This document shows positions 8,078-15,465 of a stretch of 33,841 bases of DNA, in pieces. Positions within the stretch are counted from its first letter, which is position 1. Each line of letters opens with the position of its first letter. The notes beneath the pieces were generated by a model. That model was not told the DNA's origin. It did not search any database and saw nothing but the letters and a program-made list of their open reading frames with translations. Source of the stretch: Planctomycetota bacterium (GTDB lineage: Bacteria; Planctomycetota; UBA1135; UBA2386); the NCBI GenBank assembly GCA_947444055.1, contig CANEYR010000040.1, forward strand, positions 1 to 33,841, in the 5' to 3' direction. A program made the position numbers and the translations under genes.

Positions 8078-9204
8078 GGTAGGAAGACTGCATCGATGGA
8101 AAGCGTACTGAAACCAAAGGCCTGTTGCAGCGCGTCGCGCGTTGGCTGGTCGGCCTTCACCAACCGCACGAAGTCGCGGAACTTGGCGCCACCCCGCGCC
8201 GCCAGCAAGAAGTCGACGTAGGCGAATGCAAACGCGTGCTCGACGTAGTTGAGTTGGTCGGTGTTGTCGTTGGCGAGCGAAGCGAACGACACCGCCTTGC
8301 CTTCGTCGACCATCGCGCGCACCGCCGTCCGCCACTTGCCGCCTTTGAAGCTCGCCGCCGACTGCAGCAGGATCTCCTCAAAACAGAAGTTGGTGCACTT
8401 GCCGACCACCGCGTCTTCGAACCAGTGCGCGACCCCTTCGTCGATCCAGCCGTGTTGGTGGTTGCCGAGCCACAAGGCTGGCTTCATCTGGCTCAGCAGC
8501 AAGTGGGTCACGTTGTGCACGAGGTTGCGATGCACAGCATCGTCGTCTGGCAACGACCGCTTGTCGTTCCACATGCTGTAGACGTACTCAGGCCCCATCA
8601 GTTTCAGGCCGACCGAGTTGGCGGTGCCGATCCCGGTGAGGCGCGGCCCGAGCACCGAATGATCCTTCGCCTCTTCGCTCATCACGACGGTGAGGCGATC
8701 AGGCAAGTCGGCATCGGTGAGTTCCAGCGTCTGCAAGAACAGCGCGCGCAGCGCTTGCAGTCGCTGCGCGTAGGAATGCATGCGCGCGTGTTGGTCGATC
8801 TTCTCCTTGCCGACCATCGCGGGCTTCATGGCGAACGCCAACTCGAAGTGGGTCGTGGCGATGTGCAGAAACGGCTCGCGCGCGGTGACGGCGTCGATGG
8901 TCTGGCGGCGCTGCTGCAGCCACTCACGGGCGAGTTGCTGTCGACGTGCGAGTTCGCCCTCGGCCGTGGCATTTGCGCACTGTTTGCAATCGCTCGCCAG
9001 CGCTCCGATGCACACCTTGCAGTCGGTGACCACGCTGCAGTGCAGCACCCCCGCACTCGCAAGCTCAGCGGCCAGCGACTTGCCGTGCTTGCCGCACGGG
9101 ATGACGCCGGTGCTTTGGCAGATGCGGCACAACACCGGCGAGTCTTGCGCCCGCGCGACAAGCGCGAGCCATAGCACGCAACACCAACCGACGACATGCC
9201 GCAT
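8041..9204 (-). CDS. Exported zinc-ribbon / peptidase-MA-like protein with altered HExxH
   Basis: This is a 387-residue protein with a signal peptide (MRHVVGWCCVLWLALVARAQ). The mature N-terminus holds eight cysteines, including three CxxC pairs (C26/C29, C62/C65, C73/C76), resembling a DnaJ-type zinc ribbon. The rest resembles gluzincin metallopeptidases of the peptidase-MA type: LVHNVTHLLL (H230, H234) where HExxH is expected, and WIDEGVAHWFED with the candidate third ligand E256. The catalytic Glu position is Asn231, so zinc binding may survive but peptidase activity probably does not. The frame is open to 9246; the ATG at 9204 places the signal peptide at the start. It overlaps the next gene by 37 bp. 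The role is unknown. Confidence 0.75.
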   Translation of the reverse strand: MRHVVGWCCVLWLALVARAQDSPVLCRICQSTGVIPCGKHGKSLAAELASAGVLHCSVVTDCKVCIGALASDCKQCANATAEGELARRQQLAREWLQQRRQTIDAVTAREPFLHIATTHFELAFAMKPAMVGKEKIDQHARMHSYAQRLQALRALFLQTLELTDADLPDRLTVVMSEEAKDHSVLGPRLTGIGTANSVGLKLMGPEYVYSMWNDKRSLPDDDAVHRNLVHNVTHLLLSQMKPALWLGNHQHGWIDEGVAHWFEDAVVGKCTNFCFEEILLQSAASFKGGKWRTAVRAMVDEGKAVSFASLANDNTDQLNYVEHAFAFAYVDFLLAARGGAKFRDFVRLVKADQPTRDALQQAFGFSTLSIDAVFLPWVKEHYAPPGR

Positions 9205-9273
9205 CTGCGCAACGTAGCAGTTCGGCGAAGTCGCGGTAACGGCCACGGGCGTGATCGGTCGTCAGGGAAGTCG

Positions 9274-10137
9274 TCAGGGAACCTGCAGCACCTTGTGCAC
9301 CTGCGGCAACACCCGCACGTCAAACTGCAGCCGCAGCGCCATCGCCAAGTAGCGCTGCAGATCGACGCGCGCCACCGACTTCGTAACCGCTCCAAACGGT
9401 GTCACCGGCTGCAGCACGAGCAGGATCTTGTCGCGCACGGGCCCGAGTTCGGCGTAGGCCTGTTCAAGGCTCGCATCGGTGGTGCGATCGGTCAGCACGA
9501 TCTTCACGTCGACGGACGCGCCGCGCTTGATCGCCACTTCGCAACAACGCCGATGCAACGCGCCGTAGGACGCGCCTGCGGCCAGCGCCAGTTCGGGCTT
9601 CTGCGGCGCGCCGAGCGTCTCTGGCAACTTGTAGTCCGCACTCAGGTGGTCCACCTGATCGATGCAGGTCGCCAACGCCTCGGGATGAATGGCCGCCGTT
9701 TCCAAGTGCATGCGCATGCCCTTGGCGCGCACCAGGCGCCCGACCTCGCGCACGAACTCGGGGAACACCAATGGCTCGCCACCGGTGATGCTGAGCCGAT
9801 TCGTCTTGGCGTTTGGCTCGCAAGAGGTCACGACTTGGCGCACCAACTCGGCGGCGCGGTCGGCGGCAACGGGGTTGGGTTCTTGTACTTCGCGCACCGA
9901 CAGCCGCACCGGCAACCGCGGCAGCGCTTCGTAGCTGTTGGGCGTGTCGCAGTAGAGGCAGCGCAGCGGACACGTGGCGACGCGCAAGAACGCCATCGGC
10001 GCCCCGACGAAGCGCCCCTCGCCTTGCACGGAATGGAAGATCTCGATCAGCGGCGCTTTCGGCGCGGCACTCGGGCGCACGATCGCCGGTGCGGTGTCGC
10101 CCTTCTGCAGGTTCTTCAAGGCCTGCTTCAGATCCAT
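9274..10137 (-). CDS. queE: 7-carboxy-7-deazaguanine synthase (QueE), radical SAM
   Basis: QueE is the radical-SAM enzyme that converts 6-carboxy-tetrahydropterin to 7-carboxy-7-deazaguanine in queuosine synthesis. The 287-residue protein shows the family opening IEIFHSVQGEGRFVGAPMAFLRVATC followed by the cluster motif C56-x3-C60-x2-C63 (CPLRCLYC) and D64-T65. ITGGEPL and a C-terminal VLPQVHKVLQVP follow. A ~30-residue N-terminal extension precedes the core. It is four bases downstream of the aminotransferase stop on the same strand, so the two are cotranscribed. No other queuosine gene (queC, queD, queF, tgt) is in the window. The spacer between CxxxCxxC and GGEP is long compared with the E. 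coli protein. Confidence 0.9.
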   Translation of the reverse strand: MDLKQALKNLQKGDTAPAIVRPSAAPKAPLIEIFHSVQGEGRFVGAPMAFLRVATCPLRCLYCDTPNSYEALPRLPVRLSVREVQEPNPVAADRAAELVRQVVTSCEPNAKTNRLSITGGEPLVFPEFVREVGRLVRAKGMRMHLETAAIHPEALATCIDQVDHLSADYKLPETLGAPQKPELALAAGASYGALHRRCCEVAIKRGASVDVKIVLTDRTTDASLEQAYAELGPVRDKILLVLQPVTPFGAVTKSVARVDLQRYLAMALRLQFDVRVLPQVHKVLQVP

Positions 10138-10141
10138 GTCG

Positions 10142-11284
10142 TCACGCGTAGCGAGTGGCCAGGTCGTTGAGCACGGCGATGCCCTGCGCCAACACCGCAT
10201 CGTCGGCGGCGAACGACAACCGGAAGTGCGTGTCGCGCGACGAGAACGACTTGCCGGGCACAATCAGCAACCTCTCCTGCAGCGCCGCTTGCAAGAACGC
10301 CGCCGCCTCCGCTCCCGGCGGCAACTGCGGGAACGCGTAGAACGACCCTTCAGGCGCAGCCAGCTGGTAGATCGGGTGCAGGGTGTTGAAGACGAAGTCG
10401 CGTTTCTGCCGGTATTGCTCGCGGTATGGCTGCAGGTCGATCTGCGGCATCGCTTCGAGCAACGCGTACTGGAATGGCGATGGCGCGCACACGAACGAGA
10501 ACTGCTGCAGCGTCTTCATGGCATCCAACACGGCCGCTGGCCCCGTCGCATAGCCCATGCGCCAGCCCGGGATGCCAAACGTCTTGCTGTAGCCACCAAG
10601 CTGAATGCAGCGCTCGGCGTAACTCACGGGCGACGCATAGTCGTCGACGTAGCAGAACAAGTCGTAGATCTCGTCGCTGACCACGTAGGCGCCAACGCGA
10701 TTAGCAATGCGGCTGATGCCTTCGATCTCCGCGCGGGTCAGCACGCCGCCGGTCGGGTTGCTCGGCGAATTGACGAAAACGATCTTCGTGCGCTTGCTGC
10801 ACAACCGCTCGATCTCGCCGAGGTCGACGCCGAAACGGCCGCGCGGCTGCTTGGGGTAGATGTCGTAGTAACGAACGGTCGCCCCGCACAAGGTCGCCAG
10901 GTGGCGATACATCACAAAGCCTGGGTCCGGCAGCAGGATTTCGTCGCCCGGGTTGAGCAGGCACAAGAACGTCAGCACGATCCCGCCCGAGACACCCGCC
11001 GTCATCAGGCAGGTCTCGGGCTCTCGGCCATGACGCGCCGCCGTCGCCGCCAGCACCATCGCATTCAATTGGGGCAGGCCCTGCGTGATCGTGTAGCGGT
11101 TCTTGCCAGCGCGAATGGCCTGGCAGGCGGCTTCGATCAGTTCGTCGGGCGGATCGTAGTGAGGCTGCCCGATCGACAGATTGATCGGGTCCTGCATCGT
11201 CGCCATCAACTCAAAGATGCGACGAATGCCGCTCGGCTCGATGCCGCGCACGCGTTCCGAGAGTCCAGGATCGGGGATTGCCAC
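10142..11284 (-). CDS. PLP-dependent class I/II aminotransferase
   Basis: This is a 380-residue fold-type I aminotransferase. Seen: the family N-terminus LSERVRGIEPSGIRRIFELM, SIGQPHYDPP, the cofactor-binding NSPSNPTGG (172-180) and SDEIYDLF (203-210), the Schiff-base lysine K234 in GGYSKTFGIPGWRMGY, and a late Arg in FRLSF for the carboxylate. This is the pattern of the aspartate/aromatic aminotransferase I-alpha/I-gamma groups; the substrate is not predictable. The start is a GTG at 11284 with no clear Shine-Dalgarno. The gene is tightly linked to queE (4-bp gap), although no known queuosine step needs a transaminase. A 14-bp tandem repeat lies directly upstream. Confidence 0.9.
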   Translation of the reverse strand: MAIPDPGLSERVRGIEPSGIRRIFELMATMQDPINLSIGQPHYDPPDELIEAACQAIRAGKNRYTITQGLPQLNAMVLAATAARHGREPETCLMTAGVSGGIVLTFLCLLNPGDEILLPDPGFVMYRHLATLCGATVRYYDIYPKQPRGRFGVDLGEIERLCSKRTKIVFVNSPSNPTGGVLTRAEIEGISRIANRVGAYVVSDEIYDLFCYVDDYASPVSYAERCIQLGGYSKTFGIPGWRMGYATGPAAVLDAMKTLQQFSFVCAPSPFQYALLEAMPQIDLQPYREQYRQKRDFVFNTLHPIYQLAAPEGSFYAFPQLPPGAEAAAFLQAALQERLLIVPGKSFSSRDTHFRLSFAADDAVLAQGIAVLNDLATRYA

Positions 11285-11308
11285 TTGCTGCGTCGGCTAG
11301 CTGCGTCG

Positions 11309-11378
11309 GACCTGGCTGCGAAGACTTGGCTGCGAAGACTTGGCTGCGAAGACCTGGCTGCGAAGACCTGGCTGCGAA
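11309..11378. repeat. Tandem repeat, 14-bp unit x5
   Basis: Five adjacent copies of GACYTGGCTGCGAA (Y is C or T) occupy 11309-11322, 11323-11336, 11337-11350, 11351-11364 and 11365-11378, differing only at the fourth base. Degenerate CTGCGTCG copies continue to about 11290. The array sits 15 bp after the stop of the small basic protein and just before the aminotransferase start (both on the minus strand). The period is not a multiple of three, so it is not coding. There are no spacers, so it is not CRISPR. Confidence 0.92.
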
Positions 11379-11392
11379 AACGGGGGTGCGGA

Positions 11393-11680
11393 CTACTTCT
11401 TCTTGGCGGGCGCGGCCTTGGCTGCGGGCGCGGCCTTGCCTGCCGGCGCGGCCTTGGCTGCGGGCGCTGCGCCGCCAGCGACCGGCTTCGCCTCGCCAGC
11501 ATCGGCCTTCTTCTTGGCCTTGGCCTTGAACGCGGTGCGGACCTTGGGCAGGCCCTCGACGCGCTGGCCCTCAGCCCACTTGCCTGCCTTCTTGAGAATG
11601 GCGAGGCGTTCGATACGAGTCCAGACGTTGCGCTGACCGCCGCCGGACGTGGAAGTCTTCAGACTGCTGTGGATCGACAT
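11393..11680 (-). CDS. PVC-superphylum small basic signature protein with Ala/Lys-rich tail
   Basis: This is a 95-residue, highly basic protein. Residues 1-52 (MSIHSSLKTSTSGGGQRNVW, TRIERLAILKKAGKW, VEGLPKVRT) match the small basic protein conserved across Planctomycetes, Verrucomicrobia, Chlamydiae and Lentisphaerae, a proposed signature of that superphylum with a suspected nucleic-acid or ribosome role. The remaining ~40 residues are a low-complexity tail of lysine runs and repeated KAAPA(A/G) hexapeptides ending in KKK, resembling the C-terminal domain of linker histones. The core match fixes the start at the ATG at 11680. It is a short, standalone gene and the best taxonomic marker in the window. 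Function is inferred only from charge and conservation. Confidence 0.88.
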   Translation of the reverse strand: MSIHSSLKTSTSGGGQRNVWTRIERLAILKKAGKWAEGQRVEGLPKVRTAFKAKAKKKADAGEAKPVAGGAAPAAKAAPAGKAAPAAKAAPAKKK

Positions 11681-11731
11681 GACTGCAACGGAATGATCGA
11701 CGGAATGGTGCGGACGAAAAGGGCGAGCAGA

Positions 11732-12394
11732 CTACTTGATCGGCCGGTGGTTTGGCCAACCCTCTGTGGTCTTTCGCAGGAAGACGAAGCTCTCGTCGGG
11801 CACTTCCTCGGGCAGCAGGAGCAGTCTTTCGCTGGCGGCAAAGCGCTCGGTGTCGTTGGCGAAGTAGACGGCTGCCACCCAAACCGGGCCGACCTTGCCG
11901 GGGTATCGGTAGGGACGAACCTTGTTGATCTTTTGGCTGCCCAGGTAGTCGCACAGCGCCTTGGCCTTGGCCATGGCATCGGCGTCCGCGAGGTCTGGAT
12001 ACATCGCGACGATGAATGCGTCGCGGGCAAGCGGCAAGGTCTCGATTGTGTCGATCCAACCTGGTTCGGTCGCGCCCTTCTTCGGTTGGTCCGCGCCGCC
12101 GTTGGCATTCAGGCCATCCCTTGGTGGGGCGCCAAGCTTGCCGCCAGCAAAGAACCCGCCGGCAAATGTCGCCAACAACACGACCACCGCGAGCAGTTTG
12201 GATACGTGCACTCCGCGCGCTGGGCGTTCATCACGCCACTGCGAACGGCCGGTGATCCAGGCGCCAGAGCCAAAACCGACGCGGCCGAGAGTTGAGTCCC
12301 AGACGCCGCGCAACAGCTTGGTGACACCGCCGCGCGAACGGCTGCGCCCACGCGAACCTAACAGCAACGCAATGTCGCTTGACCTACGAGCCAC
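11732..12394 (-). CDS. Single-pass membrane protein of unknown function
   Basis: This is a 220-residue protein, not recognised. From a GTG at 12394 (preceded by GGGGGT) it has a basic cytosolic region (VARRSSDIALLLGSRGRSRS), one transmembrane helix at about 66-86 (SKLLAVVVLLATFAGGFFAGG), a Gly/Pro/Asn linker and an exported C-terminal domain of ~110 residues. That domain has alternating strands and helices (AFIVAMYPDLADADAMAKAKALCDYL, GPVWVAAVYFANDTERFAASERLL) that loosely resemble a SPOR-like ferredoxin fold. That comparison is a guess. The frame is open to 12535 but the extra N-terminus is low complexity. It lies between the small basic protein and the TMTC-like gene on the same strand. Confidence 0.65.
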   Translation of the reverse strand: MARRSSDIALLLGSRGRSRSRGGVTKLLRGVWDSTLGRVGFGSGAWITGRSQWRDERPARGVHVSKLLAVVVLLATFAGGFFAGGKLGAPPRDGLNANGGADQPKKGATEPGWIDTIETLPLARDAFIVAMYPDLADADAMAKAKALCDYLGSQKINKVRPYRYPGKVGPVWVAAVYFANDTERFAASERLLLLPEEVPDESFVFLRKTTEGWPNHRPIK

Positions 12395-12561
12395 GACACA
12401 CCCCCGAGCAAAGACGAAGACGAAGACCGGAAAGACACCGCCGGAAAGACAGCACCGACCGCCGAGACCACCGACCAGGTGGCTGACCGAACGACACGAC
12501 CGACCAAGTCGTGTGCTGGCGAACGTAACGAGCACCGACTACGCGCGCAACGCCACAGTCT
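12395..12561. other. Intergenic region with degenerate short repeats
   Basis: This non-coding stretch lies between the TMTC-like gene's stop and the next start on the minus strand. It contains CGAAGA trinucleotide-like repeats (about 12412-12426) and two 14-bp copies of CCGGAAAGACANCN (12427-12440, 12441-12454), then a CCGACC-rich segment. I see no convincing hairpin terminator or gene. Confidence 0.5.
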
Positions 12562-15399
12562 TCAGCCGCCCACGAGTTGCTGCAGCGCCTGGATCACTTG
12601 CGGTTTCGCATCCGGCCGCGGCGCCCGCAGATACTCGCTCGCCAGCGCCTTGGCATCCGCGCCGCGACCAGCACGGACGAGCGTCGAAGCGAGCAACAAA
12701 ACTTGGCCACTGTGGTCGAGGCCGTGTTTCTCCTGCCAGGCAATCGCCACCCGACACAACCGCTCGACCTCCACGAGGTCCGCCCCCGGCATGTCGTGCA
12801 GTGCGGTCGCCAACAGCCACGCCGCCCAATGCTGGTCCGGCATGATCGACAGGCACTTGCGGAACGCAGTGGCCGCCCCGTCGCGATCCCCGGCGCGCAG
12901 CTTCTGCACACCGCTCTCTTCGTGGCGACTCCACGCGCGCTGCAAGTGGCCTTGCATCTCGCTGGTGTCGAAATCGGCGGGCGCCACTTCGATACAACGG
13001 CCAAACGCTGCCAACGCGGCGTCCTCGTTGCGCCGAAGCAAGTGCTCGTACCCGAGGCGCGCCAAAGCTTCGACGTAGAGCTGCCGGGCTTCCTCGTAGG
13101 TCGGCATCTGCTTCCACGCGCGCTCGAAGTGGTGCACGGCATCGGCGAGGCGCTGATCGTCTTTGGCCATCCGACCGAGCACCAAGTGCGCCTTCACTTC
13201 GTTGGGGTTGTAGGCCAAGGCGCGATCGACCAGCTTCTGAACGGCAGCCACGTCCCCACCGTCCGTGAGCTTGGCGTAGGCGCGGCCGATCAGCACATTC
13301 GACAGCACCTTGGCGGTGTCCTTGTCTTCCGGCCGCAGGCGCAAGTAGGCCTCGAGGTGCAGCTCCGCCTCCTCAAGCTTGCCTTGGCCGATCATCGCCA
13401 ACGCTAGTTCTTGCCGCAGCGACGGATCCGAACGCACCGCCAGCCCGCGCTTGGCATAGTCCTCGGCCGCTGGCCAACCATTGCGCTCGCGCATCATGCG
13501 CGCCGCACCAAGCCACGCTTGGATGCAGTTGGGATCGGCGGCCTGGGCCAAGCGATAGAAACGCAACGCCGAGATCACTCGATCGCGCGCCCGTTCCCAT
13601 TCGGCTTGCGCACACAACAACGGCGCATGGTGGTTGTCGATCGCTAACGCCGCCGCCAACGCCTCGTCGGCAGCCTTGCCGCGCGCATCGTCGCCAGCGA
13701 GGAAAGGCGGCTGACCGGCCGCAGCCTTCGCCACCAACTCATCCCGGCACGCCGCCAAGTCCAACATGGCTCCGAAGGCCACCACATCCGGATGCGCGCT
13801 CGCCAACGACTTCGCTTCCTGATGGCACAACTTGGCGGTGGCTTCGTCGCCAACGAGCTGCAACGGCTCGAACGCCGCCAGCAGACTCTGCAGCAACAAC
13901 CCAGTCGCTTCGCTGGTGCGGCTCGCACTGGTTTCCAGCGCCAACTGCGCCCGCGCCGCCGCGATCGCCGCCTTCGCTTCGCTTGCCGCCCGCGCATAGT
14001 CCGCATCCATCAGGGCGACGCGAACCAAGAGCTGCCGCGCGCGCAGTTCATGAATCGGGTAACGCGACGCCTGCACCGCGGCCTCAAGATGCCGACGAAC
14101 TTCCTCGAGCGGAGCGGGACCCCGCTGCAGCTGCGCGAAGACTAGGTTGTAGTGCGCGACGGCGTTGGCCGGTTCGGTGGCGAGGCTGGTTTGCCACAGC
14201 GTGTCGTCGTCAGCGAATGTCTGCGCGCGACCACCGGCCAACCACAGCAGCGGCAGCACCGCTGCGATGGCGACGTGGCCCCCATAGCGTGGGGCAAGCC
14301 GGACCAACGCCGCGACCACGGCCAGGCACAGTCCCGGCAGCGCCAAGTAGAGATAGCGATCGGCTGCTGCAATCGACGACGCCGGGAACGCGGTGTTGAA
14401 CGGCAACCACGCGAGCACAAAGAAGGCGAGGCCACAGCCCACCAACCGCCACGACCGGGCGCACAGCGCCGCCACCGCCGCGAGCACAAACGCGGCGAGC
14501 ATCGCGGCGTGCAGCCCAGATGCACCGCGGAAGCGTTCGAGCGTCTGCACTTCTGGGTAGAGCACGTTCAACTGCACAGGCCACATCGCCGTGTGCACGT
14601 AATGCACGAACGAGCCGGGCACTTGGCACAGCCGATCCATCGCCGAACCACCGACCAACGTGCCTTGCCCAGCCGCGATGGCTTGGTGGTGCAACGCGAT
14701 CGGCACCACCACCGCCAACAACAGCGCCACCGTGAACCAGCGCCGTCGTTGGCCACCGACCTGCCAGCACACCGCCGCCGCCAAGAGCGGTAGCACCACC
14801 GCCGTCGCCTTGCTGTACATCGCCAACGCCGCCAACAGCCCGATGCCGACCATTCGCCACCACGCGGGGCGCCGCGCCACCACCGCACACTGGTGCAGCG
14901 CCAAGAACGTGAACAGACCCGACAGCAGGTCCTTGCGGCCACTCACCCACGCGACCGATTCGGCCAACGCCGGGTGCACGACAAACAGCGCCCCAGCCGC
15001 GTGCGCGACGACACGACTAGCGCCGAGCTGCAGCAGCAGACGCACCAGCACGAACCCAACGAGCGCATGCAGCAACAACGCATGCACGTGTGGCCACAGC
15101 GGTGCGCTCTGCGTGCACGCGAAATCGAGCCACAACGAGGCGTGGGCCACCGGCAAGAACGCGTTCGCAATCGGCTGACTCGCATCGAGCACGCTGGCGA
15201 ACCCAGCTTGGAACTCAGGGTTGTTCGGCCCGAAGAAGAAGTTGTCGTCAAAGCCGAGGAACTGCGCCCGCAGCGCCGCCGGCAGGTACACAACCAGGGC
15301 GAGCAACAGACAAAGCAGGGCCGTCGGCCAGAGCGGGGCAACCGTCGCGGCCACCGGATCAGGACGGCGCCGCTGCCGATCATGGACAAACGGAAGCAT
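12562..15399 (-). CDS. TMTC-like GT-C membrane glycosyltransferase fold with C-terminal TPRs
   Basis: This is a 945-residue protein. The N-terminal ~430 residues carry about ten membrane helices in the pattern of GT-C/TMTC (DUF1736-like) proteins: a first periplasmic loop with the acidic pair GFDDN, HALLLHALVGFVLVRLLL, FVVHPALAESVAWVSGRKDLLSGLF, the VLYPEVQTLERF loop and AADRYLYLALPG. The remaining ~500 residues are TPR-like helical repeats (for example AEAALAIDNHHAPLLCAQAEWERA and AYNPNEVKAHLVLGRMAKDDQRLADAVHHFERAW). By family analogy it would transfer a sugar from a lipid carrier to exported proteins, with the TPRs binding partners or substrate. The ATG at 15399 is chosen over 15552, which lies before a poorly folded extension. 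The next gene is divergent. Confidence 0.82.
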   Translation of the reverse strand: MLPFVHDRQRRRPDPVAATVAPLWPTALLCLLLALVVYLPAALRAQFLGFDDNFFFGPNNPEFQAGFASVLDASQPIANAFLPVAHASLWLDFACTQSAPLWPHVHALLLHALVGFVLVRLLLQLGASRVVAHAAGALFVVHPALAESVAWVSGRKDLLSGLFTFLALHQCAVVARRPAWWRMVGIGLLAALAMYSKATAVVLPLLAAAVCWQVGGQRRRWFTVALLLAVVVPIALHHQAIAAGQGTLVGGSAMDRLCQVPGSFVHYVHTAMWPVQLNVLYPEVQTLERFRGASGLHAAMLAAFVLAAVAALCARSWRLVGCGLAFFVLAWLPFNTAFPASSIAAADRYLYLALPGLCLAVVAALVRLAPRYGGHVAIAAVLPLLWLAGGRAQTFADDDTLWQTSLATEPANAVAHYNLVFAQLQRGPAPLEEVRRHLEAAVQASRYPIHELRARQLLVRVALMDADYARAASEAKAAIAAARAQLALETSASRTSEATGLLLQSLLAAFEPLQLVGDEATAKLCHQEAKSLASAHPDVVAFGAMLDLAACRDELVAKAAAGQPPFLAGDDARGKAADEALAAALAIDNHHAPLLCAQAEWERARDRVISALRFYRLAQAADPNCIQAWLGAARMMRERNGWPAAEDYAKRGLAVRSDPSLRQELALAMIGQGKLEEAELHLEAYLRLRPEDKDTAKVLSNVLIGRAYAKLTDGGDVAAVQKLVDRALAYNPNEVKAHLVLGRMAKDDQRLADAVHHFERAWKQMPTYEEARQLYVEALARLGYEHLLRRNEDAALAAFGRCIEVAPADFDTSEMQGHLQRAWSRHEESGVQKLRAGDRDGAATAFRKCLSIMPDQHWAAWLLATALHDMPGADLVEVERLCRVAIAWQEKHGLDHSGQVLLLASTLVRAGRGADAKALASEYLRAPRPDAKPQVIQALQQLVGG

Positions 15400-15465
15400 C
15401 GGAGGGCGCAGAGCGTAGCAAGCCAGAGGCTTGCAGTACTGCAGACGCTCGGCAAGCTGCCCGCT

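Noticed and set aside
11309..11378. CRISPR array
   Set aside because: Units are only 14 bp, directly adjacent with no spacers, and there are no cas genes.
9974..12295. 773-residue plus-strand frame across the aminotransferase and the 14-bp repeats
   Set aside because: It is antisense to an intact aminotransferase and the PVC protein; its internal repeats come from a non-triplet array.
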